Counted from the stretch's first letter, positions 9,630 to 18,671 are shown. The stretch is 64,000 nt of DNA from Mycobacterium sp. ITM-2016-00317 (GCF_002968295.1 NZ_CP134399.1:4092001-4156000); one strand, 5' to 3'. The notes: a model not told the origin generated them from the sequence alone. Numbers and translations: made by a program.

Positions 9630-11259
9630 GAGAATCGGATCCTCCTTCCTCGGTGAGGTGAAGCACGTCGAACAGGGCCGCGGTCACCTCGGGGGCGCGT
9701 TGCGCGATGCACGCGGCCGCGATGCAGCGGTCCGGACGCAGGAACAGCACGGAGTCGGTCGTGGCGTCGAACCACTTCTTCAGCGCTCCCCCGCGGTCAC
9801 CCACCACGACGACGTCGGCGTCGTCGTGGCCGGGCCAGTGCAGCTGGGTCGTCGGCCTGGCTTCGATGAACCGCGCCCCCAATGCCTTCCAGCGGCCGAA
9901 GGCGTCGTCGCCGAGCACGGCGCGCAGATTGTTGCTCCAGCACAGCACCGCGAAGCCGGGTCCGAGCACGTCGTCAAGCGGCACGTTCTGCGCATCGCGG
10001 GTGTCGACGCGTGGCTGGATGAACAACGTGCCGGTCGGCGAGTTCGGCGCCGGCCGCGCGTCGTGGTGGACCGCACCCTGCAGGTAGCGCGGCATCGGCT
10101 TGAACCGCATCTCCAGGATGTAGCGCTTCAGCGTGGGCACCACCGACGCAGCGTGAATCACCCTGTCCCGCAACGCCGCCACCCGGCGGTCGGTCGGCGA
10201 GATGACCCGGCCCACCATCGTGGACAGGTCGATCATCGCGCGTGCGTGCTTGCGGCGCTCCACGTCGTAGGTGTCGAGCAGCGCGTCGCCGGCCTGCCCG
10301 CGCACCACCGCGGCCAGCTTCCAGCCGAGGTTCGCCGCGTCCCGGATCCCGCTGTTGTAGCCCTGGCCCTGCCAGACCGGCATCAGGTGCGCGGCATCCC
10401 CGGCGAGCATCAGACGGCCCTTGCGGAACGACCCGGCGATGCGGGAGTGGTGGGTGTAGACCCGGTGGCGGATCATGTCGACCCGCTCGGGGTACGGGAC
10501 GCGCTGACCGAGCATCTGCCGGACGAACTCGGGATCGTCGGCCTGTTCGTCGGTTTCGTGCGGGTGGATCATGAACTCGAAACGCCGGATGCCGTGCGCG
10601 ATCGAGATCGACACGTACGGACGGGCCGGATCGGCGCCGACCTCGCTGTTGGGATGGCCGAGCGGGTCGTTGGCCACGTCGACCACCAACCAGCGCGTCG
10701 AGGACGTCGTCCCGTCGAAGGACACGCCCATCAGCCGCCGGGTCACGCTGCGGCCGCCGTCGCATCCCACCACGTAGCGAGCCCGCACCGGCTCGCGGTC
10801 ACCGTCGAAGCCGACGATGACGCTGTCGGCGGTCTCGCTGCAGGTCTGCATGCGATGACCGAAGCGGACCTCGACATGGTCGAACCGCGCCAGACCCCTG
10901 AACAGTTCGGCGTCGACCATGGGCTGGACGAAACCGTTGCGCTTGGGCCAGCCGAACCGTGCGTCCGGAGGCGCCATCTCGGCCAGCAGTTTCCGGTTCG
11001 CGTCGAAGAACCGCAGGATCTGGTTCGGCACGGTGTGCGGCAGCACCTGCTCGACCAGACCGATGGACTGGAAGGTGCGCAGCGCTTCGTCGTCGAGCCC
11101 GACGCCCCGCGGGTAGTCGATGAGGCTGTCGCGTTCGTCGACGACCAGTGTCCGGACATCGTGCAGGCCAAGGATGTTGGCCAGTGTCAGCCCGGACGGA
11201 CCTGCGCCGACGATGAGCACGTCGACGTCGGGTGCGTCGGCCACGGCCCGCGAGGTCAT
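9547..11259 (-). CDS. mhpA: MhpA-like FAD aromatic hydroxylase
   Basis: A 570-residue flavin hydroxylase of the 3-(3-hydroxyphenyl)propionate hydroxylase family (E. coli MhpA is 554). FAD motif [18 protein letters not shown] at 13-30, the DG motif in [13 protein letters not shown], and the GD motif in [20 protein letters not shown] sequence ([10 protein letters not shown]). It converts a phenol to a catechol with NAD(P)H and O2, providing the substrate for MhpB. Its last 27 codons run through the start of mhpB in another frame; conserved sequence seems to end near [11 protein letters not shown], so the tail is probably unconstrained. Start overlaps the mhpC-like gene by four bases. Confidence 0.92.
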   Translation of the reverse strand: MTSRAVADAPDVDVLIVGAGPSGLTLANILGLHDVRTLVVDERDSLIDYPRGVGLDDEALRTFQSIGLVEQVLPHTVPNQILRFFDANRKLLAEMAPPDARFGWPKRNGFVQPMVDAELFRGLARFDHVEVRFGHRMQTCSETADSVIVGFDGDREPVRARYVVGCDGGRSVTRRLMGVSFDGTTSSTRWLVVDVANDPLGHPNSEVGADPARPYVSISIAHGIRRFEFMIHPHETDEQADDPEFVRQMLGQRVPYPERVDMIRHRVYTHHSRIAGSFRKGRLMLAGDAAHLMPVWQGQGYNSGIRDAANLGWKLAAVVRGQAGDALLDTYDVERRKHARAMIDLSTMVGRVISPTDRRVAALRDRVIHAASVVPTLKRYILEMRFKPMPRYLQGAVHHDARPAPNSPTGTLFIQPRVDTRDAQNVPLDDVLGPGFAVLCWSNNLRAVLGDDAFGRWKALGARFIEARPTTQLHWPGHDDADVVVVGDRGGALKKWFDATTDSVLFLRPDRCIAAACIAQRAPEVTAALFDVLHLTEEGGSDSHGQITDSPVLHVAQSAAEPSGTGTGTA

Positions 11260-12122
11260 GCCCGCCCCAGCAGGAAGTCCAGGTGCAGACGGTCGAAGGT
11301 CTTGGGGTCCTCGTACTGCGGCCAGTGCCCGCAGCCGGGCATCACCTCGAAGCGGGCGCCGGGGATCATCGACGCCATCCGCCGGCCCTCTTCGACGTCG
11401 GCGGTCGGGTCGTCACTGGTCCAGACCACCAGCGTGGGCGCCGCGATGGCGCCGTACTCCTTGGGGCCGAGCAGGTTTCGGGCCCTGATCACCGGATCCT
11501 GCAGCGCCATGATGTCGCGCATCGCGTCGACGAATCCCGGCTGCCGGTACACCCGCTGCCGACTGGCCACGATGTCGTCGTAGTCCTTGGTCTTGTCGGC
11601 CATCAGCCATTTGATCCGGGCCTGCACGGTCTCCCAGGTCGGGTTCTCCGCAGCGGCCATCGACAACGTGATGATGCGCTGCATCACCTCCGGATCGGCC
11701 TGCGAACCGCCCGCGGTGTTGAGCACCAGGTGGTCCACCTTCTCGGGCCTGTCGGCGGCGAACCGCGCGGCCACCCAACCGCCCAGCGATTCCCCGCTGA
11801 TGTGGGCCCGGGGCGCGTCGACGGCGTCCAGGAACGCGGCCAGATGGTCGACGTAGTGCGGTATTTCGAGTGGGTGGCCGGGCTTGTCGGTGTAGCCATG
11901 GCCGAGCATGTCGATCGACCAGGTCGAGAAGTGCTCGGCGTGTGCCTCCAGGTTGCGCACGTAGGCCTCGGCGTGACCGCCGGACCCGTGCAGGAACACC
12001 AGCGCGGGCTTGGCGGGGTCACCGGCGTGCAGGTAACGGGTACGGACGCCGCCTGCGTCGAGGTACCCCTGGGAGAACGGCACGCCCTGCAGGTCGCTCC
12101 ACACGCTCTCGTAGTCCGCCAC
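11256..12122 (-). CDS. mhpC: MhpC-like C-C bond hydrolase
   Basis: A 288-residue alpha/beta hydrolase with a GTG start and an AAGGAG site upstream. HGSGG at 45-49, nucleophile GESLG with Ser112, acid in WTSDDPT, and the catalytic His in [11 protein letters not shown]. It matches the 2-hydroxy-6-oxonona-2,4-dienedioate hydrolase family, which splits the ring-fission product of MhpB. As first gene of the operon it sits 51 bases from the perfect dyad at 12,173-12,187, opposite the divergent IclR gene. With mhpA and mhpB it gives a full hydroxylation, ring fission and hydrolysis module. Confidence 0.9.
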   Translation of the reverse strand: MADYESVWSDLQGVPFSQGYLDAGGVRTRYLHAGDPAKPALVFLHGSGGHAEAYVRNLEAHAEHFSTWSIDMLGHGYTDKPGHPLEIPHYVDHLAAFLDAVDAPRAHISGESLGGWVAARFAADRPEKVDHLVLNTAGGSQADPEVMQRIITLSMAAAENPTWETVQARIKWLMADKTKDYDDIVASRQRVYRQPGFVDAMRDIMALQDPVIRARNLLGPKEYGAIAAPTLVVWTSDDPTADVEEGRRMASMIPGARFEVMPGCGHWPQYEDPKTFDRLHLDFLLGRA

Positions 12123-12172
12123 CCCGCACTCCTTCCGTGCCGCGCCGGCCGCGAGACGAGACCTTTGCCGGT

Positions 12173-12187
12173 GAGAATTGAATTCTC
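12173..12187. promoter_or_regulatory. Operator-like dyad GAGAATT-G-AATTCTC
   Basis: A perfect inverted repeat with 7-base arms and a 1-base centre, in the divergent region between the mhpC-like operon and the IclR gene. It resembles two other perfect dyads in the window (15,590 and 22,878), which have 6-base arms and a 3-base centre over the same 15-base length. Probably a repressor site for the catabolic operon; the protein is not identified. Confidence 0.7.
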
Positions 12188-12216
12188 GTAAACCGTAAGC
12201 ACTTTGCTCATTTATC

Positions 12217-12262
12217 GCACATACATGTGCACTATAGTTAGAGCATCACTCTCCCGGGAGAG
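12217..12262. promoter_or_regulatory. Two palindromes before the IclR gene
   Basis: GCACAT-AC-ATGTGC at 12,217-12,230 and the uninterrupted palindrome CTCTCCCGGGAGAG at 12,249-12,262. A TATAGT box at 12,233-12,238 between them is a fair -10. The second palindrome lies just before the ribosome site of the IclR gene and could be an autoregulatory operator or a 5' leader hairpin. Confidence 0.5.
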
Positions 12263-12282
12263 ATCTGTCAAGGAAGGCCCGC

Positions 12283-12990
12283 ATGAATCGACCGGACGGC
12301 GCTCAGGCGTCCGCGGGTGCGAGCGCGCCGGGTTCGCAGACCCTGGCCCGCGGACTGAACGCGCTCCAGTTGGTGGCGGCCGCCCCGACGGGGTTGACCG
12401 TCGCCGAGGTCGCCGACGAGATCGGTGTGCACCGGACGATCGCGTACCGGTTGCTCAGCACCCTTGCCCAGTTCCGGTTCGTCGCCAAGGGCGAAGACGG
12501 CAGGTACCGCTCGGCAGCTGCCCTTGCCGTGCTCGGTGCGTCGTTCGACAACAACGTCCGTCAGCTGTGCGTGCCGACCCTGCGCGCACTGGCCGACGAA
12601 CTCGGCACCACGGTCTCCCTGCTCGTCGCCGAGGGCGACCAGCAGGTCGCCGTCGCGGTGATGGTGCCGACCAATGTGTACTACCAGTTGTCCTTTCACG
12701 AGGGCAGCCGCTATCCGCTCGACCGTGGCGCCGCCGGGATCGCACTGCTGGCGAGAATGACGCCGCGCCCCGGTGAACGCGAACTGGTCCAGCAGACCCG
12801 TCAGCAGGGCTGGGTGATCACCCACGGGGAGATCGAGCCCAACACCTTTGGTCTGGCGGTCCCGGTGCGCCGCACCGCACCGTCGCCGCCCACCTGCATC
12901 AACCTGATCTCGCACCGCGAGGACGTGGTGCTCAACGGCCGCGACGCGGTGATCAAAGCAGCCGGCGACCTGTCGGCCGTCCTCAGCTGA
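12283..12990 (+). CDS. IclR family transcriptional regulator
   Basis: A 235-residue IclR protein. The winged HTH covers about residues 20-80 (LTVAEVADEIGVHRTIAYRLL), followed by the IclR effector domain (TLRALADELGTTVSLLVAEG ... HEGSRYPLDRGAAGIALLA). Ribosome site AAGGAAGG. It is divergent from the mhp operon and 28 bases before the second KstD-like gene, so it probably controls one or both, with an aromatic or alicyclic acid as effector, as is common for IclR proteins in catabolic clusters. Confidence 0.92.
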   Translation: MNRPDGAQASAGASAPGSQTLARGLNALQLVAAAPTGLTVAEVADEIGVHRTIAYRLLSTLAQFRFVAKGEDGRYRSAAALAVLGASFDNNVRQLCVPTLRALADELGTTVSLLVAEGDQQVAVAVMVPTNVYYQLSFHEGSRYPLDRGAAGIALLARMTPRPGERELVQQTRQQGWVITHGEIEPNTFGLAVPVRRTAPSPPTCINLISHREDVVLNGRDAVIKAAGDLSAVLS

Positions 12991-13018
12991 GCACAGCAAC
13001 CATCGGAAGGAGACAGCG

Positions 13019-14644
13019 ATGACCGAGTGGGACCATGAGGTCGACGTCGTGGTGCTGGGCAGCGGCGCCGCGGGCCTCACCGCAGCGCTGACCGCGGCCG
13101 TCAACGGGGCCACCGTCGAGGTCTACGAGAAAGCCGCGGCGCTCGGCGGAACCACCGCGGTCTCCGGCGGAATCGTGTGGATCCCGGCGCACGACCGGTC
13201 GGCCGACGGCGAGCTGACCGTCGAGGACGCGATGGCCTACCTGCGCGCCCAGTCGCTCGGGTACATGGACGACGAACTCGTCGAGACCTTCGTGCGGACC
13301 GGCGCGCCGATGCTCGACTTCGTGGAGTCCCACAGCGACCTCGTCTTCGAGGTCGCCGCCGGATTCCCCGACTACAAGCCCGAACTGCCCGGCGGCAAGC
13401 CCGGAGGCGGACGGTCGTTGAACGCCAAGCCTTTCGACCTGGCCCGGCTGGGCGAGTGGAGTGGCCGCATCACCTCGTTCCCACCCGATTTCAGCAATGT
13501 CGGCATCGACGCCGAAACCCGGGCACGCATCCACGCATCGGTCGACAGCGAGACCGGCGACTTCTGCGTCGCGGGCACCGCGCTGATCGCGGGACTGCTC
13601 CGCGGCCTGCTGGACCGCGGCGTCACACCGCACACCGACGCCCGCGCGGTCGAGCTCATCGCCGATCCGCTGGGCATCACCGGCGTCCGGATCGAGACCG
13701 GCGGCATCGAGAAGAAGCAGGACTTCCGGGTGCACGCCCGGCGCGGCGTCATCCTGGGCACCGGCGGCTTCGAGTGGGAACCGCGGCTGGTCGAGGCCTA
13801 CCTTCGCGGGCCGATGCGGGGCGCGGTCTCGCCGCCCAACAACACCGGCGACGGACTGCGGATGGCGATGGCGCACGGCGCCGACCTGGCCAACATGGGG
13901 GAAGCCTGGTGGGTGCCGATCGTGCAGATCCCGGGTGACAGCTTCGCCGGGCACCCGCGCAGCCGCAGCGTCCGACTGGAGCGCACCCGTCCGCGCAGCA
14001 TCATCGTCAACCGGGCCGGCAGACGGTTCGTCAACGAGGCCGGCGAGTACAACTCGATGGCCGGACCGTTCCACTTCCTCGACCCCAAGCTCGGCTATGC
14101 CAACGACCCGGCGTGGATCGTCTTCGACTCCATCCACCTCAAGCACTACGGGTTCCTCGGCGTCGATCCCGACGGTCCGGTCCCCGACTGGTTCTGCCAG
14201 TCCGCCGACTTCGAGGAACTCGGCGCGAAAACCGGTATCGACCCGGACGGGCTGGCCGCCACCCTGGCCGGGTGGAACGCGAACGTCGCCGATGAGCACG
14301 ATCCCGACTTCGGCCGTGGCGCAAGCGCTTACGACGGCTACTGGGGTGACACGTCGGCGCCCACCACGGCCGGCCAGACGCTGGGCCCGATCGACACCGC
14401 GCCGTACTACGCGGTCCCGGTCTCCGTCGGCGCGATGGGCACCAAAGGTGGGCCCCGCACCGACCGCGACGGACGCGTCCTGCACGTCACCGGCACCGCG
14501 ATCACGGGACTGTTCGCCGCGGGCAACGCGATGGCCGGGCCCACCGGCAAGGCGTACGGCGGGGCGGGCGGCACCCTCGGACCCGCGATGGTCTTCGGGT
14601 ATCGCGCCGGCTACACCGCGGCCACCGGCCAGTCGGTGCCCTGA
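13019..14644 (+). CDS. FAD-dependent oxidoreductase, KstD/fumarate reductase family
   Basis: A 541-residue flavoprotein with GSGAAGLTAALTAAVNG as FAD motif near residue 14, TTAVSGGIVWIPAH, and a C-terminal KAYGGAGGTLGPAMVFGYRAG corresponding to the KstD active-site region. It is a paralogue, clearly diverged, of the enzyme at 6880-8682, so the cluster carries two ring-dehydrogenase-type enzymes. The start has the strong ribosome site GGAAGGAG 8 bases upstream. It forms a pair with the IclR gene and converges on meaB with 15 bases between the stops. Confidence 0.9.
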   Translation: MTEWDHEVDVVVLGSGAAGLTAALTAAVNGATVEVYEKAAALGGTTAVSGGIVWIPAHDRSADGELTVEDAMAYLRAQSLGYMDDELVETFVRTGAPMLDFVESHSDLVFEVAAGFPDYKPELPGGKPGGGRSLNAKPFDLARLGEWSGRITSFPPDFSNVGIDAETRARIHASVDSETGDFCVAGTALIAGLLRGLLDRGVTPHTDARAVELIADPLGITGVRIETGGIEKKQDFRVHARRGVILGTGGFEWEPRLVEAYLRGPMRGAVSPPNNTGDGLRMAMAHGADLANMGEAWWVPIVQIPGDSFAGHPRSRSVRLERTRPRSIIVNRAGRRFVNEAGEYNSMAGPFHFLDPKLGYANDPAWIVFDSIHLKHYGFLGVDPDGPVPDWFCQSADFEELGAKTGIDPDGLAATLAGWNANVADEHDPDFGRGASAYDGYWGDTSAPTTAGQTLGPIDTAPYYAVPVSVGAMGTKGGPRTDRDGRVLHVTGTAITGLFAAGNAMAGPTGKAYGGAGGTLGPAMVFGYRAGYTAATGQSVP

Positions 14645-14659
14645 CCGGGATCGGGTGGC

Positions 14660-15535
14660 TCAGCCGACCGCGCGGGGCACGACCAGTCGCGCGGCGGCGG
14701 CGTAGGGGTCGGTGCGGCCGGTGGCCACCGCGTCGGCGAGCGCGTCGAGGTCCTCGTGCTGGCGGAGCAGCGTCTGCGCGAGCGAGAGGATCTGCGCGCG
14801 GGCCCGGGCCGCGCGCCGCCCGGGATTGTCGGTGCGGTGGTGGTTCTCGATCAGGTCGCGCAGCTCGTCGATTCCCTGACCCTGGGCGGCAACGAGTTTC
14901 AGGATCGGCACCTCGGTCTCGGCGCGCAGGTCCCGCACCGTCTGGTCGGCCCCGTCCCGGTCGGCCTTGTTCACCGCGACGATGTCGGCGACCTCCAGCA
15001 GCCCGGCCTTCGCGGCCTGGACAGCGTCCCCGGCCCCCGGATTCAGGACCACCACGGTCGGGTCGGCCACCGCGGCGATCTCGATCTCCGACTGCCCGAC
15101 TCCGACGGTCTCGAGGATGACGACGTCGTAGTGCAGCGCCGAGACCAGCCGGATCGCTGCGGGCACAGCCGCGGCCAGACCGCCGAGGTGCCCGCGGGCG
15201 GCCACCGAGCGGATCAGCACGTCGGGGTCGTTGATGTGCGCGGACATTCGGATGCGGTCACCCAGCAGCGCACCGCCGCTGTACGGCGACGACGGATCGA
15301 CGGCCAGCACCGCGACCCGCTTGCCGTCGGCCCGGTAGGCGCCGACGAGTGCGCCTGCCGTGGTGGACTTGCCCGCCCCGGGCGGTCCCGTGATGCCGAC
15401 GACGCGGGCCTGGTCGACGTCGCCGAGCGCGTCGAGCACCTCGTCGCGGCGGGGACTCTCCACAAAGCTGAGCAGTCGGCCGGTGGCGCGTGCCGAGCCG
15501 GCGCGGGCGGCGGCGATGAGATCGTCGATCGTCAC
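14660..15535 (-). CDS. meaB: MeaB-like methylmalonyl-CoA mutase-associated GTPase
   Basis: A 291-residue G3E-type P-loop GTPase: Walker A GPPGAGKST at 50-58, AVDPSSPYSGGALLGDRIRM (switch I region), ETVGVGQSE (switch II) and NKAD for guanine recognition. MeaB proteins guard and reload the B12 cofactor of acyl-CoA mutases. The GTG start at 15,535 has AAGGTG 8 bases before it. The split mutase it may serve lies about 10 kb away (25,395-27,382), which is unusual because the two are often adjacent; it could also serve a mutase elsewhere in the genome. Confidence 0.92.
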   Translation of the reverse strand: MTIDDLIAAARAGSARATGRLLSFVESPRRDEVLDALGDVDQARVVGITGPPGAGKSTTAGALVGAYRADGKRVAVLAVDPSSPYSGGALLGDRIRMSAHINDPDVLIRSVAARGHLGGLAAAVPAAIRLVSALHYDVVILETVGVGQSEIEIAAVADPTVVVLNPGAGDAVQAAKAGLLEVADIVAVNKADRDGADQTVRDLRAETEVPILKLVAAQGQGIDELRDLIENHHRTDNPGRRAARARAQILSLAQTLLRQHEDLDALADAVATGRTDPYAAAARLVVPRAVG

Positions 15536-15589
15536 GCACGACACCTTACGCAGGCGGTCTTCTGCCCCGCGAGGGACCATTCCGCAGAA

Positions 15590-15604
15590 GAGAATGTTAT
15601 TCTC
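15590..15604. promoter_or_regulatory. Operator-like dyad GAGAAT-GTT-ATTCTC
   Basis: Perfect 6-base inverted repeat with a 3-base centre, 36 bases before the SDR start at 15,641 and 54 bases from the divergent meaB start. Same motif as at 22,878. Confidence 0.7.
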
Positions 15605-15640
15605 CTTCGTTGAGAGCCCGCATTTCAAGGAGGACGACGC

Positions 15641-16405
15641 ATGGACATCGCAGGAACCTCGGCCCTGGTCGTCGGAGGCGCAGGTGGCCTCGGCGAGGCG
15701 ACGGTACGGCGACTGCACGACGCCGGCGCCAAGGTCGTCATCGCCGACCTCGCCGACGAGAAGGGCAAGCACCTGGAATCCGAGCTCGGTGTGCGTTACG
15801 TCCGCACCGACGCCACCTCGGAGGAGTCGGTGCTCGCCGCTATCGCCGAAGCGGAAGCACTTGGCCCCCTGCGCATCTCGGTGGATACCCACGGCGGCCC
15901 CGCCGGCGGCGGCCGGCTGGTCGGCAAGGATGGCTCCCCGCTGGGGATGGAGGCCTTCGAGACCACCATCAAGTTCTACCTGACCGCGGTGTTCAACATC
16001 ATGCGCCTGTCGGCGGCGGCGATCGCCAAGACCGATCCGCTCGAGGAGGGCGGCCGCGGCGTCATCGTCAACACCGCGTCGGTGGCCGGCTACGAGGGCC
16101 AGATCGGCCAGCTCCCCTACTCGGCGGCCAAGGGCGGCGTGATCGGCATGACGCTGGTCGCCGCACGGGACCTGTCGCCGTTGGGAATTCGCGTGGTCAC
16201 GATCGCCCCCGGAACGATCAACACCCCGGCTTACGGCAAGGCAGCCGATCAGCTTGAGCAGTACTGGGGTCCGCAGGTGCCGTTCCCCAAGCGCATGGGC
16301 CGATCCACCGAGTACGCGCAGCTGGCCCAGAGCATCATCGAGAACGACTACCTCAACGGCGAGGTCATCCGCCTGGACGGGGCCCTGCGGTTCCCGCCCA
16401 AGTGA
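15641..16405 (+). CDS. SDR family dehydrogenase, 3-hydroxyacyl-CoA type
   Basis: A 254-residue SDR. VVGGAGGLGEATVRRL at about 10-25 binds NAD; NTASVAGYEGQIGQLPYSAAKGG carries the catalytic Ser, Tyr and Lys. This sequence style (GYEGQIGQ-YSAAKGG, then IAPGTINTP) is that of the type II 3-hydroxyacyl-CoA dehydrogenases (HSD10 group), so a beta-oxidation step is likely. AAGGAGG precedes the ATG. The stop overlaps the next SDR start (GTGA). Confidence 0.9.
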   Translation: MDIAGTSALVVGGAGGLGEATVRRLHDAGAKVVIADLADEKGKHLESELGVRYVRTDATSEESVLAAIAEAEALGPLRISVDTHGGPAGGGRLVGKDGSPLGMEAFETTIKFYLTAVFNIMRLSAAAIAKTDPLEEGGRGVIVNTASVAGYEGQIGQLPYSAAKGGVIGMTLVAARDLSPLGIRVVTIAPGTINTPAYGKAADQLEQYWGPQVPFPKRMGRSTEYAQLAQSIIENDYLNGEVIRLDGALRFPPK

Positions 16406-17142
16406 CGCTCCAGGGCAAGGTCGCCTTCGTCGCCGGTGCCAGCCGCGGCATCGGCGCCACGGTGGCGACCGCACTGGCCCGCGCCGGAGCGTCGGTGGCC
16501 GTGGCCGCCCGCTCCGAACAGGAGGGGAAGCTGCCCGGCACCATCGGCTCTGTCGCGCAACGTATCTCCGCCCTCGGCGGGCGCGCACTGCCCGTGGTGT
16601 GCGATGTCACCGATGAGGAATCCGTCGACGCCGCGGTCGCCGCGACGGTGGCCGAGTTCGGCGGCATCGACATCCTCGTCGCCAACGCCGGGGTGCTGTG
16701 GCTCGGGCCGATCGAGTCCACGCCGCTGAAGCGCTGGCAACTGTGCCTCGACGTCAACACCACCGGCGTCTTCCTCGTCACCAAGGCGGTGATCCCGCAT
16801 GTCCGGGCCCGCGGCGGTGGCTCCCTGATCGCGGTGACCACCACCGGGGTCGCGATGACCGACCACGGCGCGAACGCGTACTGGGTGTCCAAGGCTGCCG
16901 CGGAGCGGCTGTATCTCGGCCTGGCCGCGGACCTGAAGCCCGACAACATCGCGGTGAACTGCCTGAGCCCGTCCCGGGTGGTGCTGACCGAGGGCTGGCA
17001 GGCCGGCGGCGCAGGTATGGAGATCCCGCCGGAGATGGTCGAGCCGCCCGAGGCGATGGCCGACGCCGCGGTTCTCCTCGCGGGTCAGGATGCCTCGGGC
17101 ATCACCGGCACCATCCAGCGCTCCGAGGAACTCACCCGCTAG
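16402..17142 (+). CDS. SDR family oxidoreductase
   Basis: A 246-residue SDR starting with GTG in a four-base overlap. GASRGIGATVATAL near residue 13, NAGV, and the catalytic YWVSK. The C-terminus lacks the usual VDGG and ends in GTIQRSEELTR, similar to HSDL-like SDRs that act on acyl-CoA or hydroxy acids. It is the last gene of the pair; downstream is the stem-loop and IS110 insertion. Confidence 0.88.
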   Translation: MTLQGKVAFVAGASRGIGATVATALARAGASVAVAARSEQEGKLPGTIGSVAQRISALGGRALPVVCDVTDEESVDAAVAATVAEFGGIDILVANAGVLWLGPIESTPLKRWQLCLDVNTTGVFLVTKAVIPHVRARGGGSLIAVTTTGVAMTDHGANAYWVSKAAAERLYLGLAADLKPDNIAVNCLSPSRVVLTEGWQAGGAGMEIPPEMVEPPEAMADAAVLLAGQDASGITGTIQRSEELTR

Positions 17143-17377
17143 ACCTGACGTACGACTGTGGACCCCTTCGGGCGCGAGCGTGCGTGTCTGCGGGCGACAC
17201 ACCGAAGATCATCCAAAGTTTGCGCACGCTCGATGCCGCCGACAGCCGAAGACCCGAGGGCCTTCACCGACGCAAGCCGGCGACCGTTCGCGCCCGGCAT
17301 GCGGTATGCGGCCGCCAGATGCCAGTCGCGAGCGTGCGCGAAATCAGCACAGAGCACGGCGATTTGCCCGCAGACAC
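17143..17377. other. Noncoding spacer left of the IS110 element
   Basis: No gene is seen here. It holds an intact stem-loop at 17,175-17,232 and the left arm and loop of a second, inverted copy that the IS element interrupts (arm 17,327-17,337). Open frames across it have no start signals and no family features. Function: probably transcription end of the SDR pair. Confidence 0.6.
17175..17232. terminator. Stem-loop between converging genes
   Basis: Perfect 10-base arms CGAGCGTGCG (17,175-17,184) and CGCACGCTCG (17,223-17,232), with an internal GTGTC/GACAC pair. There is no U-tract, as usual in mycobacteria. It may terminate the SDR operon, and it is the intact sister copy of the stem-loop split by the IS element. 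Confidence 0.5.
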
Positions 17378-17384
17378 TCAGTGT

Positions 17385-17600
17385 GAGGGTGGACGGTGCC
17401 GCTGTGCGGTGGTTGGGTCTTCTCACCTGGTGTCTGGCTCCTGCAGACACTGCCTTCGTGGCGTTCGTGCGTTGTGCCGACATTAGGTGGGAAGGACCGA
17501 CCGGCAAATGACCTGATAGGAGCGTGGCACCGCCCCCACTGAGATATGTCCTGCCGGCCAGGCCCGACCTTCACCCTCATCCCTCTGATGAAAGAAGGCA
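17385..17600 (+). ncRNA. Candidate IS110 bridge RNA
   Basis: The noncoding left end contains, in order, four short segments that match what a bridge RNA needs. GCAGACAC (17,443-17,450) equals the target's left flank (17,370-17,377). CGTGC (17,466-17,470) is complementary to the right flank GCACG (18,684-18,688). ATAGGAGC (17,516-17,523) equals the element's right terminus (18,673-18,680). CACTGA (17,537-17,542) is complementary to its left terminus TCAGTG (17,378-17,383). GTGTCTG/CAGACAC (17,430-17,450) can form a 7-bp hairpin. The target-loop-then-donor-loop order is that of the IS621 bridge RNA. RNA ends are not known. Confidence 0.6.
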
Positions 17601-17606
17601 CCGTCC

Positions 17607-18671
17607 ATGGTGGTCGTTGGAACCGATGTACACAAGCGCACTCACACCTTCGTCGCCGTTGATGCGGTCGGGCGCAAACTCGCTGAAAAGGTCGTACCTG
17701 CCACGACGGGCGGGCACCTCAAGGCGTTGGCGTGGGCGCGCCAAGAGTTCGGCAACGACCTGCTGTGGGGTATCGAGGACTGCCGCAATCTGTCGGCGCG
17801 TTTGGAACGTGATCTGCTTACCGCCGGTCAGTCGGTGGTACGGGTCGCCCCCAAACTCATGTCGCAGAGCCGCGCCTCGGCACGAACCCGCGGCAAGTCC
17901 GATCCGATCGATGCGTTGGCGGTCGCGCAGGCGGTGCTGCGGCATCCCGATCTGCCGATCGCCGCCCATGACGCGATCTCGCGTGAATTGAAGTTGTTGA
18001 CTGATCGCCGTGAAGACCTTGTCTGCCAGCGCACTTCGACGATCAACCGCCTTCGGCAGCGGGTTCATGAGCTCGATCCCGCTGCCGAACCCAAGCCTGC
18101 ATCGCTGCACCGCGCCAATCCCTGCGCCGTGTTGAGCGCGTGGTTGGACACTCAATCGGGAGTGCTGGCCGAGCTGGCCCGCGATGAGCTCGCCGACGTG
18201 ATGCGCCTGACCGAGGCCATCGACGCGTTGGCTGCCCGTATCGGTGAGCGCGTCCGCGAGGTAGCCCCATCCCTGCTGGCACTGCCTGGCTGCGGTGAGC
18301 TCACCGCGGCCAAAATCGTCGGCGAGACCGCGACCATCAGCCGGTTCCGCAGCGAGGCCGCGTACGCCCGCCACACCGGGACCGCCCCGATCCCGGTCTG
18401 GTCCGGAAACACCGCGGGCCGAGTCCGGCTCAACCGCTCAGGCAATCGTCAACTCAACGCCGCGCTGCATCGCATCGCCATCACACAGATCCGACTAACC
18501 GACAGTGCCGGACAGCGTTACTACCGCAACCGTCTCGCCGACGGCAAAGCCACCAAGGAAGCCCTGCGCTGCCTCAAACGCCACCTCGCCCGCACCGTCT
18601 ACCGCCGCCTACACGCTGACGAGCACCCCCGAGAAAGCCACCCCAAACGCGACACACCAGCCGCCGCTTGA
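17607..18671 (+). CDS. IS110 family transposase (DEDD recombinase)
   Basis: A 354-residue transposase. The N-terminal RuvC-like DEDD domain shows Asp7 (GTDVHK), Glu57 (WGIEDC), Asp99 and Asp102 (KSDPID). The C-terminal Transposase_20 domain holds LPGCGELTAAKIVGE and PVWSGNTAGRVRLNRSGN, where Ser266 is the likely catalytic serine. Length and intact motifs suggest a complete enzyme. The ATG has AAAGAAGG 8-10 bases upstream. It works with the left-end RNA for RNA-guided recombination if this element behaves like IS621. Confidence 0.95.
   Translation: MVVVGTDVHKRTHTFVAVDAVGRKLAEKVVPATTGGHLKALAWARQEFGNDLLWGIEDCRNLSARLERDLLTAGQSVVRVAPKLMSQSRASARTRGKSDPIDALAVAQAVLRHPDLPIAAHDAISRELKLLTDRREDLVCQRTSTINRLRQRVHELDPAAEPKPASLHRANPCAVLSAWLDTQSGVLAELARDELADVMRLTEAIDALAARIGERVREVAPSLLALPGCGELTAAKIVGETATISRFRSEAAYARHTGTAPIPVWSGNTAGRVRLNRSGNRQLNAALHRIAITQIRLTDSAGQRYYRNRLADGKATKEALRCLKRHLARTVYRRLHADEHPRESHPKRDTPAAA

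Noticed and set aside
15536..16588. Minus-strand extension of meaB upstream to 16,588
   Set aside because: It would cross the 15,590 dyad and the SDR gene on the other strand; the natural N-terminus and ribosome site are at 15,535.
17158..17511. Open frames in the spacer before the IS110 transposase
   Set aside because: No ribosome sites or recognisable domains; they cover stem-loops and the left end of the element, which is better explained as noncoding.
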